64,000 nucleotides of DNA from Larsenimonas salina (GTDB lineage: Bacteria > Pseudomonadota > Gammaproteobacteria > Pseudomonadales > Halomonadaceae), in assembly GCF_023736155.1 (NCBI RefSeq), contig NZ_JAMLJJ010000008.1:1-64000 (forward strand). Reading direction: 5' to 3'. Below the pieces are notes generated by a model. It did no database searches. It saw only the letters and a list, made by a program, of their open reading frames with translations, and was not told the origin of the DNA. Position 1 is the first letter of the stretch; each line of letters opens with the position of its first letter. Positions 1 to 8,085 of the stretch are shown piece after piece. The translations under genes and the position numbers were made by a program.

Positions 1-112
1 ACGACCATAGCAGGTGGGAACCACCCGATCCCATGCCGAACTCGGAAGTGAAACCACCCCGCGCCGATGGTAGTGTGGAGCTTCTCCATGCGAGAGTAGG
101 TCATCGTCAGGC
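1..112 (+). rRNA. rrf: 5S ribosomal RNA, 5' end cut by the window
   Basis: The sequence from base 1 matches the conserved gammaproteobacterial 5S rRNA: the GACCATAGC opening, the CCGAACTCGGAAGTGAAA loop region, and the GAGAGTAGGTCATCG 3' part. About the first five bases of the mature RNA lie before the window. It is the last gene of an rRNA operon, followed 10 bases later by a strong terminator. Confidence 0.95.
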
Positions 113-121
113 ATCTATACC

Positions 122-156
122 AAGGCCCCGATCAATCGATCGGGGCCTTTTTTTAT
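122..156 (+). terminator. rRNA operon terminator
   Basis: GGCCCCGATC and GATCGGGGCC form a stem that is followed by a run of seven T. It lies directly behind the 5S gene and ends the ribosomal RNA operon. Confidence 0.93.
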
Positions 157-272
157 GCCTGAAATATACCCCGTGCGTACAGCCCTTTCAGGTCCTTTCA
201 GGTGGCTGATACCGGAAGAGCCTTTAAGTTTCTGCTTCAGTAAACTTTGGTCGTGCGGCTAAAGCTTAATAG

Positions 273-301
273 TTGATTCTAATCAAAAATGGTCCAATAA
301 A
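273..301 (+). promoter_or_regulatory. Possible sigma70 promoter of a short transcript
   Basis: TTGATT (273-278), a 17-base spacer and AATAAA (296-301) give a moderate sigma70 promoter. The next strong terminator lies at 344-375, so a transcript from here would be about 65-70 bases. The boxes are imperfect (4 of 6 at -35). Confidence 0.3.
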
Positions 302-307
302 GGGGTG

Positions 308-375
308 CAGTAGCTGACGCTGCAGGCACGACATTGATGGGAGCCTCGGTACTTTTCGTGCTGAGGTTTTTTTTT
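308..375 (+). ncRNA. Candidate small RNA or attenuated leader
   Basis: No open reading frame explains this stretch between the rRNA operon and the lipoprotein gene. It is bounded by a possible promoter (273-301) and an intrinsic terminator (344-375), and it holds an upstream GCAG/CTGC hairpin. It could be a free small RNA of about 68 bases, or an early-terminated leader of the lipoprotein gene at 452. The 5' end is a guess from the promoter position. No known RNA family was recognised. Confidence 0.3.
344..375 (+). terminator. Intrinsic terminator upstream of the lipoprotein gene
   Basis: CCTCGGTAC (344-352) pairs with GTGCTGAGG (358-366) with two G-U pairs and is followed by nine T. It does not follow any protein gene, so it must end either read-through from the rRNA operon or a short RNA starting near 305. 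Confidence 0.75.
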
Positions 376-451
376 GTATAGAATAAAGGTTACAGTACGG
401 CTCGTGCATGCCATGCACGGATGCTTTCTGTACAACACAAGGACGAGATCA

Positions 452-727
452 ATGAAAAAACTGACTGGAATCTTTTTTGCGCTTGTAATGGCAACTGCAG
501 TAGCCGCCTGCGACAGCGACGACGGCCCGGCAGAGGAAGCAGGGCAGAACATCGATAACGCTGCTGAGCAAACTCAGGAGTCTGCAGAGAACGCAGGCGA
601 TGCGATCGAAGAGCATGCTGATAACGCAGGTGATGCGATCGAAGAGCATACCGACAATGCAGCAGAAGCAACTCAGGACAAGGTTGAAGAAATGGGTGAT
701 GAAGTCGAAAAGTCTACTGACCACTGA
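452..727 (+). CDS. Small outer-membrane-type lipoprotein with 11-residue repeats
   Basis: Small lipoprotein of 91 residues. The start is the ATG at 452, behind AAGGACGAG. An in-frame start 26 codons upstream would put the signal peptide inside the protein. Residues 1-20 are a lipoprotein signal (MKKLTGIFF..., lipobox VAAC with Cys20). The rest is acidic and helix-prone, with an 11-residue unit NAGDAIEEHAD near-perfectly repeated twice (residues 47-68) and decayed copies around it. Such 11-mer repeats are typical of amphipathic helices, as in LEA-like proteins. Asp at +2 would normally retain a lipoprotein in the inner membrane (E. coli rule). No specific function can be assigned. An osmotic or envelope-stress role is only inference. 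Confidence 0.85.
   Translation: MKKLTGIFFALVMATAVAACDSDDGPAEEAGQNIDNAAEQTQESAENAGDAIEEHADNAGDAIEEHTDNAAEATQDKVEEMGDEVEKSTDH
590..655 (+). repeat. 33-bp tandem duplication inside the lipoprotein gene
   Basis: Two adjacent 33-bp units (590-622, 623-655) differ at only four or so bases and encode two copies of NAGDAIEEH plus two variable residues. A third, degenerate unit follows. The repeat keeps the reading frame. Confidence 0.85.
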
Positions 728-744
728 TCCCGTTTTTTAGCTAT

Positions 745-776
745 AAAAAAAGGCCAGCGTATGCTGGCCTTTTTTG
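745..776. terminator. Bidirectional terminator
   Basis: AAAAAAAGGCCAGC and GCTGGCCTTTTTT form a stem with A-runs before it and T-runs after it. It can end both the lipoprotein gene (+) and the Tim44-like gene (-), which converge here. Confidence 0.9.
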
Positions 777-794
777 TGTCACTTCGAACAGGAA

Positions 795-1625
795 TTACCG
801 GTTCTGTTCGATACCCTGGATGTACCACGGTGCGCCATCCTTGAGCTTGCGAGTAAGGTGCCAGGTTTCATTGAACTCGCTGACTTCCCCTTCCTCCTTG
901 ATCAAGCCGTGGAAAAGAACCGTTGCTTCCGCGTCCTGGCCAAACTCCTGAATGCTGCCCAGTTCAACGAACAGTTTCTCGATTTGAGTTTCATTGTTGA
1001 CCGGTTGCTCTGCGCGCTCCTTACGGAGCAGGTTATAAAGCTCGGGAGTGACGTACTCCTGAATCTTTTGCAGGTCGTTAGTGTCCCAGGCGCGCTGCAA
1101 GGCCGTGAAATGCTCCTTGGCACCCTGGAGAAACTGCTCTTTGTTGAACCAGTCCGGTGTTGCGTTTTGAGTGCCCGGTACGGCGCCGCCCGCATTGGAA
1201 CCACCTGAGGACATGGGCTGTTCCGCGCTGCGGGTCTGGCGCCAGTCCTGAGTGTTGTCTTGCTGGCCGGCCATGGCGTGACGCCGGCGGCGCAGGAACT
1301 TGAAGGCGATAAAGGCAACAAGCGCGATCAGCAGCATATCCATCATGCGGATGCCATCGAATGCGCCGCCGAAGAACAGCGATGCAAGAAGGCCGCCTGC
1401 GAGAATGCCTGCAAAGGGCCCTGCAAAGCGCGACAGGCGGCTATTGGGTGCGGTGGCCTGTCTGGGCGGGGTGGTGGCTCTTGAGCTCGCTGTGCTGCTT
1501 GATTGAGCCGAGCGTGAATATGAGCCGAAGCTCTTGCCGCCGCCAAGTCGTTTGGCGTCAGCGTGGTCGACGGCGACCCCGAAGGTCATGAACGCGACCA
1601 TGAACGTAATGAGCAGGTGTTTCAT
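795..1625 (-). CDS. Tim44-like domain protein, membrane anchored
   Basis: Protein of 276 residues from the ATG at 1625, which has CAGGAG eight bases upstream. The longer frame beginning at 1703 lacks this and would bury the signal. Residues 1-24 form a signal peptide ending in HADA, followed by the KRLGGGKSFG motif usual in bacterial Tim44-like proteins, a Ser/Thr/Pro-rich linker, two hydrophobic segments (about 90-145) and an Arg-rich turn. The C-terminal 140 residues carry the Tim44/NTF2-like fold (FLQGAKEHFTALQRAWDTND). Bacterial members are envelope proteins of unsettled role. Nothing here links it to protein import as in mitochondria. Confidence 0.85.
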   Translation of the reverse strand: MKHLLITFMVAFMTFGVAVDHADAKRLGGGKSFGSYSRSAQSSSTASSRATTPPRQATAPNSRLSRFAGPFAGILAGGLLASLFFGGAFDGIRMMDMLLIALVAFIAFKFLRRRRHAMAGQQDNTQDWRQTRSAEQPMSSGGSNAGGAVPGTQNATPDWFNKEQFLQGAKEHFTALQRAWDTNDLQKIQEYVTPELYNLLRKERAEQPVNNETQIEKLFVELGSIQEFGQDAEATVLFHGLIKEEGEVSEFNETWHLTRKLKDGAPWYIQGIEQNR

Positions 1626-1665
1626 CGCTACTCCTGAGGTGGTGGTAAGGGCAAAATGCCCGGCG

Positions 1666-2445
1666 TTAACGTGAAGCTTCTTCTCGAATGAATACCCATT
1701 CATCGCCTTGACTCATTGAGGCGCTGAATTGATACCCATCCACGTCGAATGCCTTGAGCGCTTCTGGATCGTCAAGGCGATGACGGATCATCCAGTCGCC
1801 CATCAATCCACGTGCTTTCTTGGCATAGAAGCTGATGATCTTGAACGATCCATTCTTTTCGTCCTTGAACACCGGCGTGATGATGCGGGCCGACAGTCGC
1901 GTCTTGTCAACGGCCTTGAAATACTCGTTGGAGGCCAGGTTGATCAAGACGTTCGAACCGCTTTCGAGCAAGGCGGCCTCGAGATGATCACTCAGAACGC
2001 GGGTCCAGAACGCGTAGAGGTCCTTTCCTCGTTCATTGGCAAGCTTGGTGCCCATCTCGAGCCGATAAGGCTGTATCAGATCGAGTGGTCGCAGCAGTCC
2101 ATACAGGCCTGACAAAATTCGAAGGTGTGATTGTGCCCAATCGAAATCATCCTGCGACCAGGACGGTGCGTCGAGCCCTTGATAGACATCGCCCTGAAAG
2201 GCCAATACCGCCTGCTTGGCATTGTCCTTAGTAAACGGGCGCTGCCACTCGGCGTAGCGAGCCACATTTAGCCCGGCCAGTTTGTCGCTGAGCCCCATCA
2301 ACGTTGCAAGCTGTTCGGGAGTGTACTCTTTAAGACGGTCGATCAACCGAGCGCTGTCATCGAGGTGGTCAGGGTGCGTGCACGTAGCTGTGGCAGGGGG
2401 CGTCTCGAAATCGAGGGTTTTCGCCGGCGAAATGACGCTCAGCAT
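1666..2445 (-). CDS. yaaA: Peroxide-stress protein YaaA
   Basis: 259 residues, the usual YaaA (DUF328) length. Start is ATG at 2445, giving [13 protein letters not shown], the conserved family opening, with AAGGTGAG upstream. Conserved blocks [56 protein letters not shown] and YAKKARGLM are present. In E. coli YaaA is induced by OxyR, lowers free intracellular iron and protects DNA during hydrogen peroxide stress. The protein is cytoplasmic. It lies 40 bases upstream of the Tim44-like gene on the same strand, and I see no terminator between them. Confidence 0.95.
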   Translation of the reverse strand: MLSVISPAKTLDFETPPATATCTHPDHLDDSARLIDRLKEYTPEQLATLMGLSDKLAGLNVARYAEWQRPFTKDNAKQAVLAFQGDVYQGLDAPSWSQDDFDWAQSHLRILSGLYGLLRPLDLIQPYRLEMGTKLANERGKDLYAFWTRVLSDHLEAALLESGSNVLINLASNEYFKAVDKTRLSARIITPVFKDEKNGSFKIISFYAKKARGLMGDWMIRHRLDDPEALKAFDVDGYQFSASMSQGDEWVFIREEASR

Positions 2446-2581
2446 GAGGCTCACCTTTCTCCGATTCGTAAAAGCTATAGTATACCACCCGCCCATGCCG
2501 GCGAGTGGTCGTACAGATTGCTTTAAGCTATTTGCGTCATACCCGTCGCACTAGGCACACGAGTTAATAAACCAAGCGCAA

Positions 2582-3619
2582 TCATGGGCTTGGGTTGGGT
2601 AGACGTTGATGAACACCCTCGATTGCCTCGATGACCTCATCGCTCAGCTCAAGCTCTGCACTTTGCAGGTTGCTTTCAAGCTGCGCCATCGTAGTGGCGC
2701 CGATGATGTTGCTGGTCACAAAGGGCCTTGAGGTTACATACGCCAGCGCCATCTGCGCCGGGTCGAGCCCGAATCGGCGCGCGATGTCGACGTAGGCCCA
2801 TGTGGCCTCGTCAGCAAGCGTTGATGTGTAGCGCTGGAAACGCTCGAACAGGGTCAGTCGCGCATTTTCAGGTTTCATGCCCCCGAGGTATTTGCCGGAG
2901 AGAACACCAAACGCCAGGGGCGAATAGGCGAGAAGGCCCACACGCTCTCGGTGGCTGATCTCGGCGAGACCAACTTCATAGCTGCGGTTGAGCAGGTTAT
3001 ACGGGTTTTGCACGCTGACGACCCGAGGTAGGCCAAGTTTGTCCGCCAGGTGTAAAAAGGTCATTACGCCCCAGGGCGTTTCATTGGAAAGCCCGATGGT
3101 CCGTACCTTGCCGGCATTCACCAGTTCTTTCAGCGCCTCCAGAGTGTCCTCGATAGGCGTAGCCTCGGTGTCGTCCTGCGGCGTATAGCCAAGCTTTCCG
3201 AAATAATTGGCTTGTCGATCCGGCCAGTGGAGCTGATAAAGGTCGAGATAGTCGGTGTTGAGTCGAGCCAGGCTGTCATCGATGGCCTGATGAATATTGT
3301 TGCGGTCAAGTTTCGGGCCGCCCCGCAGGTGCGTCATATGGCGTCCGGCGCCTGCGGCCTTGCTGGCCAGTACAATGTCATCGCGCCGCCCACGCTTTTT
3401 AAGCCAGCTTCCGATATAGGTTTCCGTTCGACCCTGGGTTTCCCCCTTGGGAGGTACCGGATACATTTCGGCGGTATCGATGAAATTGATCCCGGCGTCG
3501 AGCGCGCGATCAAGCTGCTGATGTGCCTCTGCCTCGGTGTTTTGCTCACCAAACGTCATGGTGCCCAGGCACAGTGGCGTAACGTCGATGCCACTGTCAC
3601 CTAACGGTCTCTTTTTCAT
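2582..3619 (-). CDS. tas: Tas-like NADP(H)-dependent aldo-keto reductase
   Basis: 345 residues, matching E. coli Tas (346). A TIM-barrel aldo-keto reductase with the catalytic tetrad visible: Asp48, Tyr53 (FIDTAEMYP), Lys87 (LASKAAG) and His131 (LYQLHWPD). The insert TPQDDTEATPIEDTLEALKELV and the LLNRSYEVGLAE block are typical of the Tas subgroup. It reduces carbonyl compounds with NADPH. The natural substrate of Tas is unknown; in E. coli it was found as a multicopy suppressor of a tyrosine auxotroph. Single gene, about 130 bases before yaaA on the same strand. Confidence 0.9.
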   Translation of the reverse strand: MKKRPLGDSGIDVTPLCLGTMTFGEQNTEAEAHQQLDRALDAGINFIDTAEMYPVPPKGETQGRTETYIGSWLKKRGRRDDIVLASKAAGAGRHMTHLRGGPKLDRNNIHQAIDDSLARLNTDYLDLYQLHWPDRQANYFGKLGYTPQDDTEATPIEDTLEALKELVNAGKVRTIGLSNETPWGVMTFLHLADKLGLPRVVSVQNPYNLLNRSYEVGLAEISHRERVGLLAYSPLAFGVLSGKYLGGMKPENARLTLFERFQRYTSTLADEATWAYVDIARRFGLDPAQMALAYVTSRPFVTSNIIGATTMAQLESNLQSAELELSDEVIEAIEGVHQRLPNPSP

Positions 3620-3887
3620 GGAACGCTCTTATGCAATGAGTGATGGGATCCCCATGGTAGCGGCGGCGTCAAAAACCGGCAATTTTGGGGGTTGAGAATA
3701 CGTCATCTCAGGCGTATATTGCGCGGCCTGCCCGCCCTAACGGCGGCCAGCATGCGTTGCAGGCTCAGGGATCGCTCGCCGGGGCATCGAGCGAAAGAGC
3801 CTGCTGATTCGGTTCGAACACCAAGGCCGTCACGGATACGATGGCGCGTGTCGAACAGCTTTGTTCACGGTTTCAAGGTGAGTCGCC

Positions 3888-4403
3888 ATGTTGCAGGCTG
3901 CTACCCTCTTTGCGCGAATGGAATATCGAATAGCCGAGCGGTTGCTCCATGCCAACCGGGGTCGCCCATCACCCCGTTGTCATCGATTGAGCATGCGGTT
4001 ATTCAAGCGGTGTGCCAACGCAGGACTTGTCGATGCACAGTCCTTGTACGGTCTGATGCTGTTTCGATGCGGTGTCACCGCGCAGGAAAAGGCCAAGGGC
4101 GCCCATATGGTGCTTCAGGCCGCTGAAGCCGGCGACGTTCAGGCGCAGTTTCAGGCCGGGCGAATCTTCGAGTTCGGGTGCAATCAGTATGTGGCGCGGG
4201 AATCCCGAGCCGTGACCTGGTATGCGCGTGCGGCAGAAGCAGGCTACGCGCCGGCGGCAGATCGTCTTGCTCGTGCCTATCGCAACGGTCAACTGGGGCT
4301 TCAGGTGAACGATGTCCGCGCCGATTATTGGGATGACCTGGGGCAGCCATCGTCCGAGGCCAGCCACGTCGAAAGCTTAAGCGGCGTGGAGCATGTGCAT
4401 TAG
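3888..4403 (+). CDS. Sel1-repeat protein
   Basis: 171 residues from ATG 3888, with AAGGTGAG upstream. Tandem Sel1-like helical repeats are visible, for example NAGLVDAQSLYGLMLF, EAGDVQAQFQAGRIFE and AAEAGYAPAADRLARAY. No signal peptide, so probably cytoplasmic. Sel1 repeats are TPR-like protein-binding scaffolds. The partner cannot be inferred, because neighbours on both sides belong to unrelated functions. The next + strand gene starts 88 bases later. Confidence 0.8.
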   Translation: MLQAATLFARMEYRIAERLLHANRGRPSPRCHRLSMRLFKRCANAGLVDAQSLYGLMLFRCGVTAQEKAKGAHMVLQAAEAGDVQAQFQAGRIFEFGCNQYVARESRAVTWYARAAEAGYAPAADRLARAYRNGQLGLQVNDVRADYWDDLGQPSSEASHVESLSGVEHVH

Positions 4404-4491
4404 GTCACTCGCCTGAAAGGAACCCAGCCGCTAGGCTAGGGAAAGGGGCATGATCGATGCCTCTTGATGTTTCTAGCAAAGGTGGGCGTGT

Positions 4492-4986
4492 GTGAAGCTT
4501 CCAATCATTCTTGATGTTGAAGCCTCGGGTTTCGGTCGGGGCAGCTATCCGATCGAAATCGGCATTGCACGTGCCGATGCCAGTACCTGTGCCTTTCTTA
4601 TTCAGCCCTGCGAGGAGTGGACCCACTGGGATCCTAAAGCAGAGCTTCTTCATGGTATTTCCCGCGAGCGCTTGATGCGTGAAGGCTACCCGGTGCGAGA
4701 CGTCGCGCAGTGGCTCAATGACGAGCTCGGTGATTGCCGGCTTGCCTACAGCGACAGCTGGGGATTTGATAACACGTGGGTGTCGCTGCTGTTTGATTGC
4801 GCTAGCCTGCTGCCCCGGTTCCGGCTCGAAAGCCTTCGGCGGTTATTGAACGAGCAGCAGCTCGAACGCTGGATGTCGACCAAGGAGGCGATGATCGACA
4901 GTGCCTCGATTCGGCGACACCGGGCCGGAGAGGACGCCCGTCTTCTGCAGTTAACGTACGAACGAACGCTCTCCGGCACTGACTGA
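4492..4986 (+). CDS. DEDDh-type 3'-5' exonuclease-like protein
   Basis: 164 residues from the GTG at 4492. The exonuclease signature is complete: Asp8 and Glu10 (ILDVEASGFG, motif I), an Asp in SDSWGFDNTW (about 88-93, motif II) and His143/Asp148 (HRAGED, motif III of the DEDDh class). These residues bind two metal ions in DnaQ-like 3'-5' exonucleases. The protein is short and has no other domain, so it may process RNA or DNA ends. I cannot name a closer family. Its gene converges on the quinone reductase gene with a 10-base gap. Confidence 0.75.
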   Translation: MKLPIILDVEASGFGRGSYPIEIGIARADASTCAFLIQPCEEWTHWDPKAELLHGISRERLMREGYPVRDVAQWLNDELGDCRLAYSDSWGFDNTWVSLLFDCASLLPRFRLESLRRLLNEQQLERWMSTKEAMIDSASIRRHRAGEDARLLQLTYERTLSGTD

Positions 4987-4996
4987 GCGGCAGGGC

Positions 4997-5962
4997 TCAG
5001 CGCTCGGCGACCTTGAGCAGAATCTTGCCCATCCCCCCATTGCTTTCCATGTACGTCATCGCCTCCTGCGCCTGCTCGATTGGCCACTCACGGTCGATGA
5101 CCGGGGTGATCTCTCCGTTTTCCAGACGCGGCCAGACGTAGCTCTGCATCTCTTTCAAGATGGCGCCTTTTTGATCTTCGGGGCGCGAGCGCAGGGTCGA
5201 GCCGATCACACGCTGACGCTTGAACAGGAGCGTGGCAAGATCAAGCGTTTCCTTGGTGCCACCCATGACGCCGATCATTACCAGTCGGCCGTCCTGGTTC
5301 AGGATCTGCTGGTTTTTTGTCAGGTAGTCACCGCCAACCGGGTCCAGCACGACATCCGCACCGCCCCACTGGGTAATCCGCTCGACCAGATTCTCGCTGT
5401 GACGGTTCGCACCGTCTTCCGCGCCAAGCTCGATGCACGCCTTGATTTTCTCGTCACTGCCGGCGGTCACGAAGCACGGGTTACCCAGGCTCTTGCACAG
5501 TTGAATGGCGGCGGTACCGACGCTACTGGCGCCTGCGTGAAGCACGATGCGCTCGCCCGGCGTGGCCTTTGCTTCCATGAAAAGGTTAAGCCATGCGGTC
5601 GCGAACACTTCAGGTACGGCGGCTGCGTCACGAAGAGACAGTGAGTCCGGCACCGGCAGCACCTGTTGCTGGGAGACTATGACGTGTTCTGCGTAGCCAC
5701 CCCCGGCCAGCAGGGCGCAGACCCGGTCACCCGGCTTGAACCGAGTTACGTGCTGCCCGACCTCACCGATCACGCCACTCACCTCAAGTCCGGGGATCTC
5801 GGAGGCGCCGGGCGGGGGTGGGTAGTTGCCCTGGCGCTGCAAGCTGTCGGCGCGGTTCATACCTGCCCAGGCAACCTCAATTCGAACCTCGGTATCACCC
5901 AGTTCGGGTGTCTTGTGTTCAACCCAGTCGAGTTGCCCCTGGTTTATCGCAATCGCGTACAT
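4997..5962 (-). CDS. NAD(P)H quinone oxidoreductase, PIG3/QOR type
   Basis: 321 residues, start ATG 5962 behind AAGGAGCC. Zinc-free medium-chain dehydrogenase/reductase: N-terminal GroES-like domain (AWAGMNRADSLQRQGNYPPPPGAS is cut here only for length; it is the PIG3-subfamily block) and a Rossmann domain with HAGASSVGTAAIQL around residue 140-155. The zinc-binding cysteines of alcohol dehydrogenases are absent. Members reduce quinones or enones with NADPH in the cytoplasm and are linked to oxidative stress. About 50 bases separate it from the LOG-family gene upstream, so the two may be co-transcribed. Confidence 0.9.
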   Translation of the reverse strand: MYAIAINQGQLDWVEHKTPELGDTEVRIEVAWAGMNRADSLQRQGNYPPPPGASEIPGLEVSGVIGEVGQHVTRFKPGDRVCALLAGGGYAEHVIVSQQQVLPVPDSLSLRDAAAVPEVFATAWLNLFMEAKATPGERIVLHAGASSVGTAAIQLCKSLGNPCFVTAGSDEKIKACIELGAEDGANRHSENLVERITQWGGADVVLDPVGGDYLTKNQQILNQDGRLVMIGVMGGTKETLDLATLLFKRQRVIGSTLRSRPEDQKGAILKEMQSYVWPRLENGEITPVIDREWPIEQAQEAMTYMESNGGMGKILLKVAER

Positions 5963-6012
5963 GGTGGCTCCTTATGAAGCGGTGGAGTAGATGTGGCAAG
6001 AGCCTGTGGTCA

Positions 6013-6555
6013 TCATGGCGTATCAAACAGGTTATCCAAAAGAGCCTCGGGCGTTTCGGCCGCAACCAATGCCCGACGTGTGCTTGCGTCCAGAAATCCG
6101 GCCGTTACGGCGTTATCCAGAAAGGATAACAGGGGCGTAAAGAAGGCGTTCTGATCGACCAGCCCCAACGGCTTGTTGTGCAATTGAAGGTAGCGCCAGG
6201 TCCAGGTCTCGAACAGCTCCTCGAGCGTGCCGATGCCGCCGGGCAGGGTGACGAACCCATCGGCCAGGTCAGCCATCATGGCCTTGCGTTCATGCATGTT
6301 CGAGACTCGATGCAGCTCGGTCAGTCCGAAATGCGCCATTTCGCGGGCGACGAGCTGTTCGGGAATGACGCCCACTACCTCGCCGCCCGCGGCGAGTGCG
6401 CCATCGGCGCAGCGCCCCATGAGCCCTGCACGCCCACCGCCATAGACCAGGCGCCAACCGCGTTTGGCGATGGCGCGCCCGGTTGCTTCGGCAAGCGCGC
6501 CCCACTGCTCATCATTGCCGTTGCGCGAGCCGAGATAAACACAGATGCTCGTCAT
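6013..6555 (-). CDS. LOG-family nucleotide phosphoribohydrolase (TIGR00730)
   Basis: 180 residues, start ATG 6555 with TAGGAG upstream. The family signature is intact: MHERK (residues 87-91) and PGGIGTLEE (105-113), whose Arg and Glu are catalytic in LONELY GUY enzymes, and the N-terminal VYLGSRNG and YGGGRAGLMG. The enzyme cleaves nucleoside 5'-monophosphates, best known on cytokinin ribotides, to the free base and ribose 5-phosphate. In bacteria without cytokinin signalling it more likely acts on purine nucleotides; that is inference. Confidence 0.9.
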   Translation of the reverse strand: MTSICVYLGSRNGNDEQWGALAEATGRAIAKRGWRLVYGGGRAGLMGRCADGALAAGGEVVGVIPEQLVAREMAHFGLTELHRVSNMHERKAMMADLADGFVTLPGGIGTLEELFETWTWRYLQLHNKPLGLVDQNAFFTPLLSFLDNAVTAGFLDASTRRALVAAETPEALLDNLFDTP

Positions 6556-6622
6556 GAAAGCTCCTAAAAGGTACAGATGAAGTATCGGTGTGGATCACTA
6601 TTGAAGGAATAACGGCTGATCG

Positions 6623-7156
6623 TTAGCGCTCATCAAGTGCACAGGCGGCAATGTCTGGATAGTGCTGATCAATCCACTGACCGATCGCGTTGTCGCCACA
6701 GAGATGATGGGCGTATTGCGTGTGCAGACAGCGGACCTGTGACCAGTTGGTGATGCCTCCCACGCCGCGCTCACGCATCAGGGGTTCGAATCCGCCGTCA
6801 ACGATGGCCTGGCGCACGTCGTCAGTCATGTAGTGCCAGCGCTTTTGAACGTAGTCCTCGTGACTCGCGCGGTAACGGGCCATGAATTCGGTGTCCTCAG
6901 CGAGCGCGTCTTCAAGTGCCTTGATGACACCCTGCGCTTCAAGCCGAGACAGCTCGACCTTGAGGGTCTGACTGCTCAGCCAGTAAAGCGTTGGGAAGGG
7001 CTTGCCATCGACCAGCGAATGCATGCGCAGTACCAGCGGTGTGCCATGATCGTTTTCGGCACTGACGGCTTGAATGCCGTTGGGCGCTCTACCGAGCTGA
7101 CGTTCGATACAGGTCAGTTGTGCCTCGGTCGGGCGGTTGTCGGTGTGATGAATCAT
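6623..7156 (-). CDS. DUF501 family protein
   Basis: 177 residues from the ATG at 7156, which overlaps the stop of the upstream gene as ATGA. The longer frame reaching 7267 would run through that gene. The sequence resembles the DUF501 family: QLGRAPNGI near the N-terminus, TLYWLSS in the middle and RGVGGITNWSQVRCLHTQYAHHL, with conserved Cys and His, near the C-terminus. Function is unknown. The 4-base overlap implies translational coupling to the small protein encoded at 7153-7464. Confidence 0.78.
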   Translation of the reverse strand: MIHHTDNRPTEAQLTCIERQLGRAPNGIQAVSAENDHGTPLVLRMHSLVDGKPFPTLYWLSSQTLKVELSRLEAQGVIKALEDALAEDTEFMARYRASHEDYVQKRWHYMTDDVRQAIVDGGFEPLMRERGVGGITNWSQVRCLHTQYAHHLCGDNAIGQWIDQHYPDIAACALDER

Positions 7157-7464
7157 CGGGGATGGGTTTCGTCTTCGATTATGAACTTGGGTGAGCGGGA
7201 CACTGCTCGAAAAAAGGCCTGATTGAGCTGGATCGGGCTGGGTGAATACTGCCATTTCCGCAGGCAATACGCGCGGGCGCGCTCGATCAGGGCGCTATAG
7301 AGCCGGTTGAAGGGCGCATCATAGTCGTGGGTTTGCGACACCGGCAAGCGGATGTGCGGGTAATCGGCAAAGCGCTCAAGGAAGTAGTGTTCGAGTTCAC
7401 GCTCGATACGCCGGTGCAGCGGGGTGTCGTCAGGGTCGAGCCAAAGATCGAACGAAATGGGCAT
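7153..7464 (-). CDS. Small conserved-type hypothetical protein
   Basis: 103 residues, start ATG 7464 with GAGGAC upstream. Soluble, no signal peptide or membrane segment, rich in aromatic and Arg residues (HDYDAPFNRLYSALIERAR). I do not recognise a family. The stop codon overlaps the start of the DUF501 gene by four bases, so both proteins are probably made together and may act together. Confidence 0.7.
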   Translation of the reverse strand: MPISFDLWLDPDDTPLHRRIERELEHYFLERFADYPHIRLPVSQTHDYDAPFNRLYSALIERARAYCLRKWQYSPSPIQLNQAFFRAVSRSPKFIIEDETHPR

Positions 7465-7534
7465 GTTGGCGTCCTCGCGCAGGGTGCGGTGATCGGTGCG
7501 CGGCTGTCACGTTTACCGTCAGGCCGCGGCCGAT

Positions 7535-8008
7535 TCAGCGACGAGCCAGCGGCGCACAGAGTGCGTTCAGGCATTGGATCAAATCGTTCGGGCCGAGTTC
7601 GATATCAAGCCCGCGTTGCCCGCCGCTTACGAAAATGGTGTCAAAGGTCTGTGCGCTGTGGTCGATGAAGGCCGCGTGGCGCTGCTTCTGGCCCAGCGGA
7701 CTGATGCCGCCGACCACATAGCCTGTAGCCTTTTCAGCGCGCTCGGTCGGGGCCATAACGGCTTTTTTCACCTTGGCCGCTTTCGCCGGCGCTTTCAAGT
7801 CAAGCGTATGCGATACCGGTACCAGGGCCATGGCAAGCGTTTTGCCGCCTAGATCGGTCATTAGAGTCTTGAATACGCGCTCAGATGGTACGCCGAGCGC
7901 CTCGGCGGCGGCGGCCCCATAATTGCCGCCATGTGCGCTGTCTGTCGTGAAACGGTGCATCTGATGTGCGATGCGCACATGTTCAAGATAGCGAATGGCA
8001 GGTGTCAT
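7535..8008 (-). CDS. ybaK: Cys-tRNA(Pro)/Cys-tRNA(Cys) deacylase YbaK
   Basis: 157 residues, the usual YbaK/EbsC length. Conserved blocks are present: GNYGAAAAEALGVPSERVFKTL (shown here in part only by its ends), VPVSHTLDLKAPAKAAKVKKA with the key lysine region, and GYVVGGISPLGQK. YbaK works in trans with prolyl-tRNA synthetase to remove cysteine mischarged onto tRNA-Pro. The gene is 70 bases upstream of the small protein gene on the same strand and could be part of that transcript. Confidence 0.93.
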   Translation of the reverse strand: MTPAIRYLEHVRIAHQMHRFTTDSAHGGNYGAAAAEALGVPSERVFKTLMTDLGGKTLAMALVPVSHTLDLKAPAKAAKVKKAVMAPTERAEKATGYVVGGISPLGQKQRHAAFIDHSAQTFDTIFVSGGQRGLDIELGPNDLIQCLNALCAPLARR

Positions 8009-8085
8009 GAGGTCCTGGCCCTTGAGAAGATGTAAACCGGTGGCCCGCCAGCTACAGTGGGGCTAGACCATTTAGTGGAGCTGTC

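Noticed and set aside
3692-4126. Plus-strand open frame of 144 codons before the Sel1 gene
   Set aside because: It overlaps the Sel1-repeat gene in another frame, has no ribosome binding site or family pattern and is rich in Arg and Pro, as out-of-frame reading of GC-rich DNA often is.
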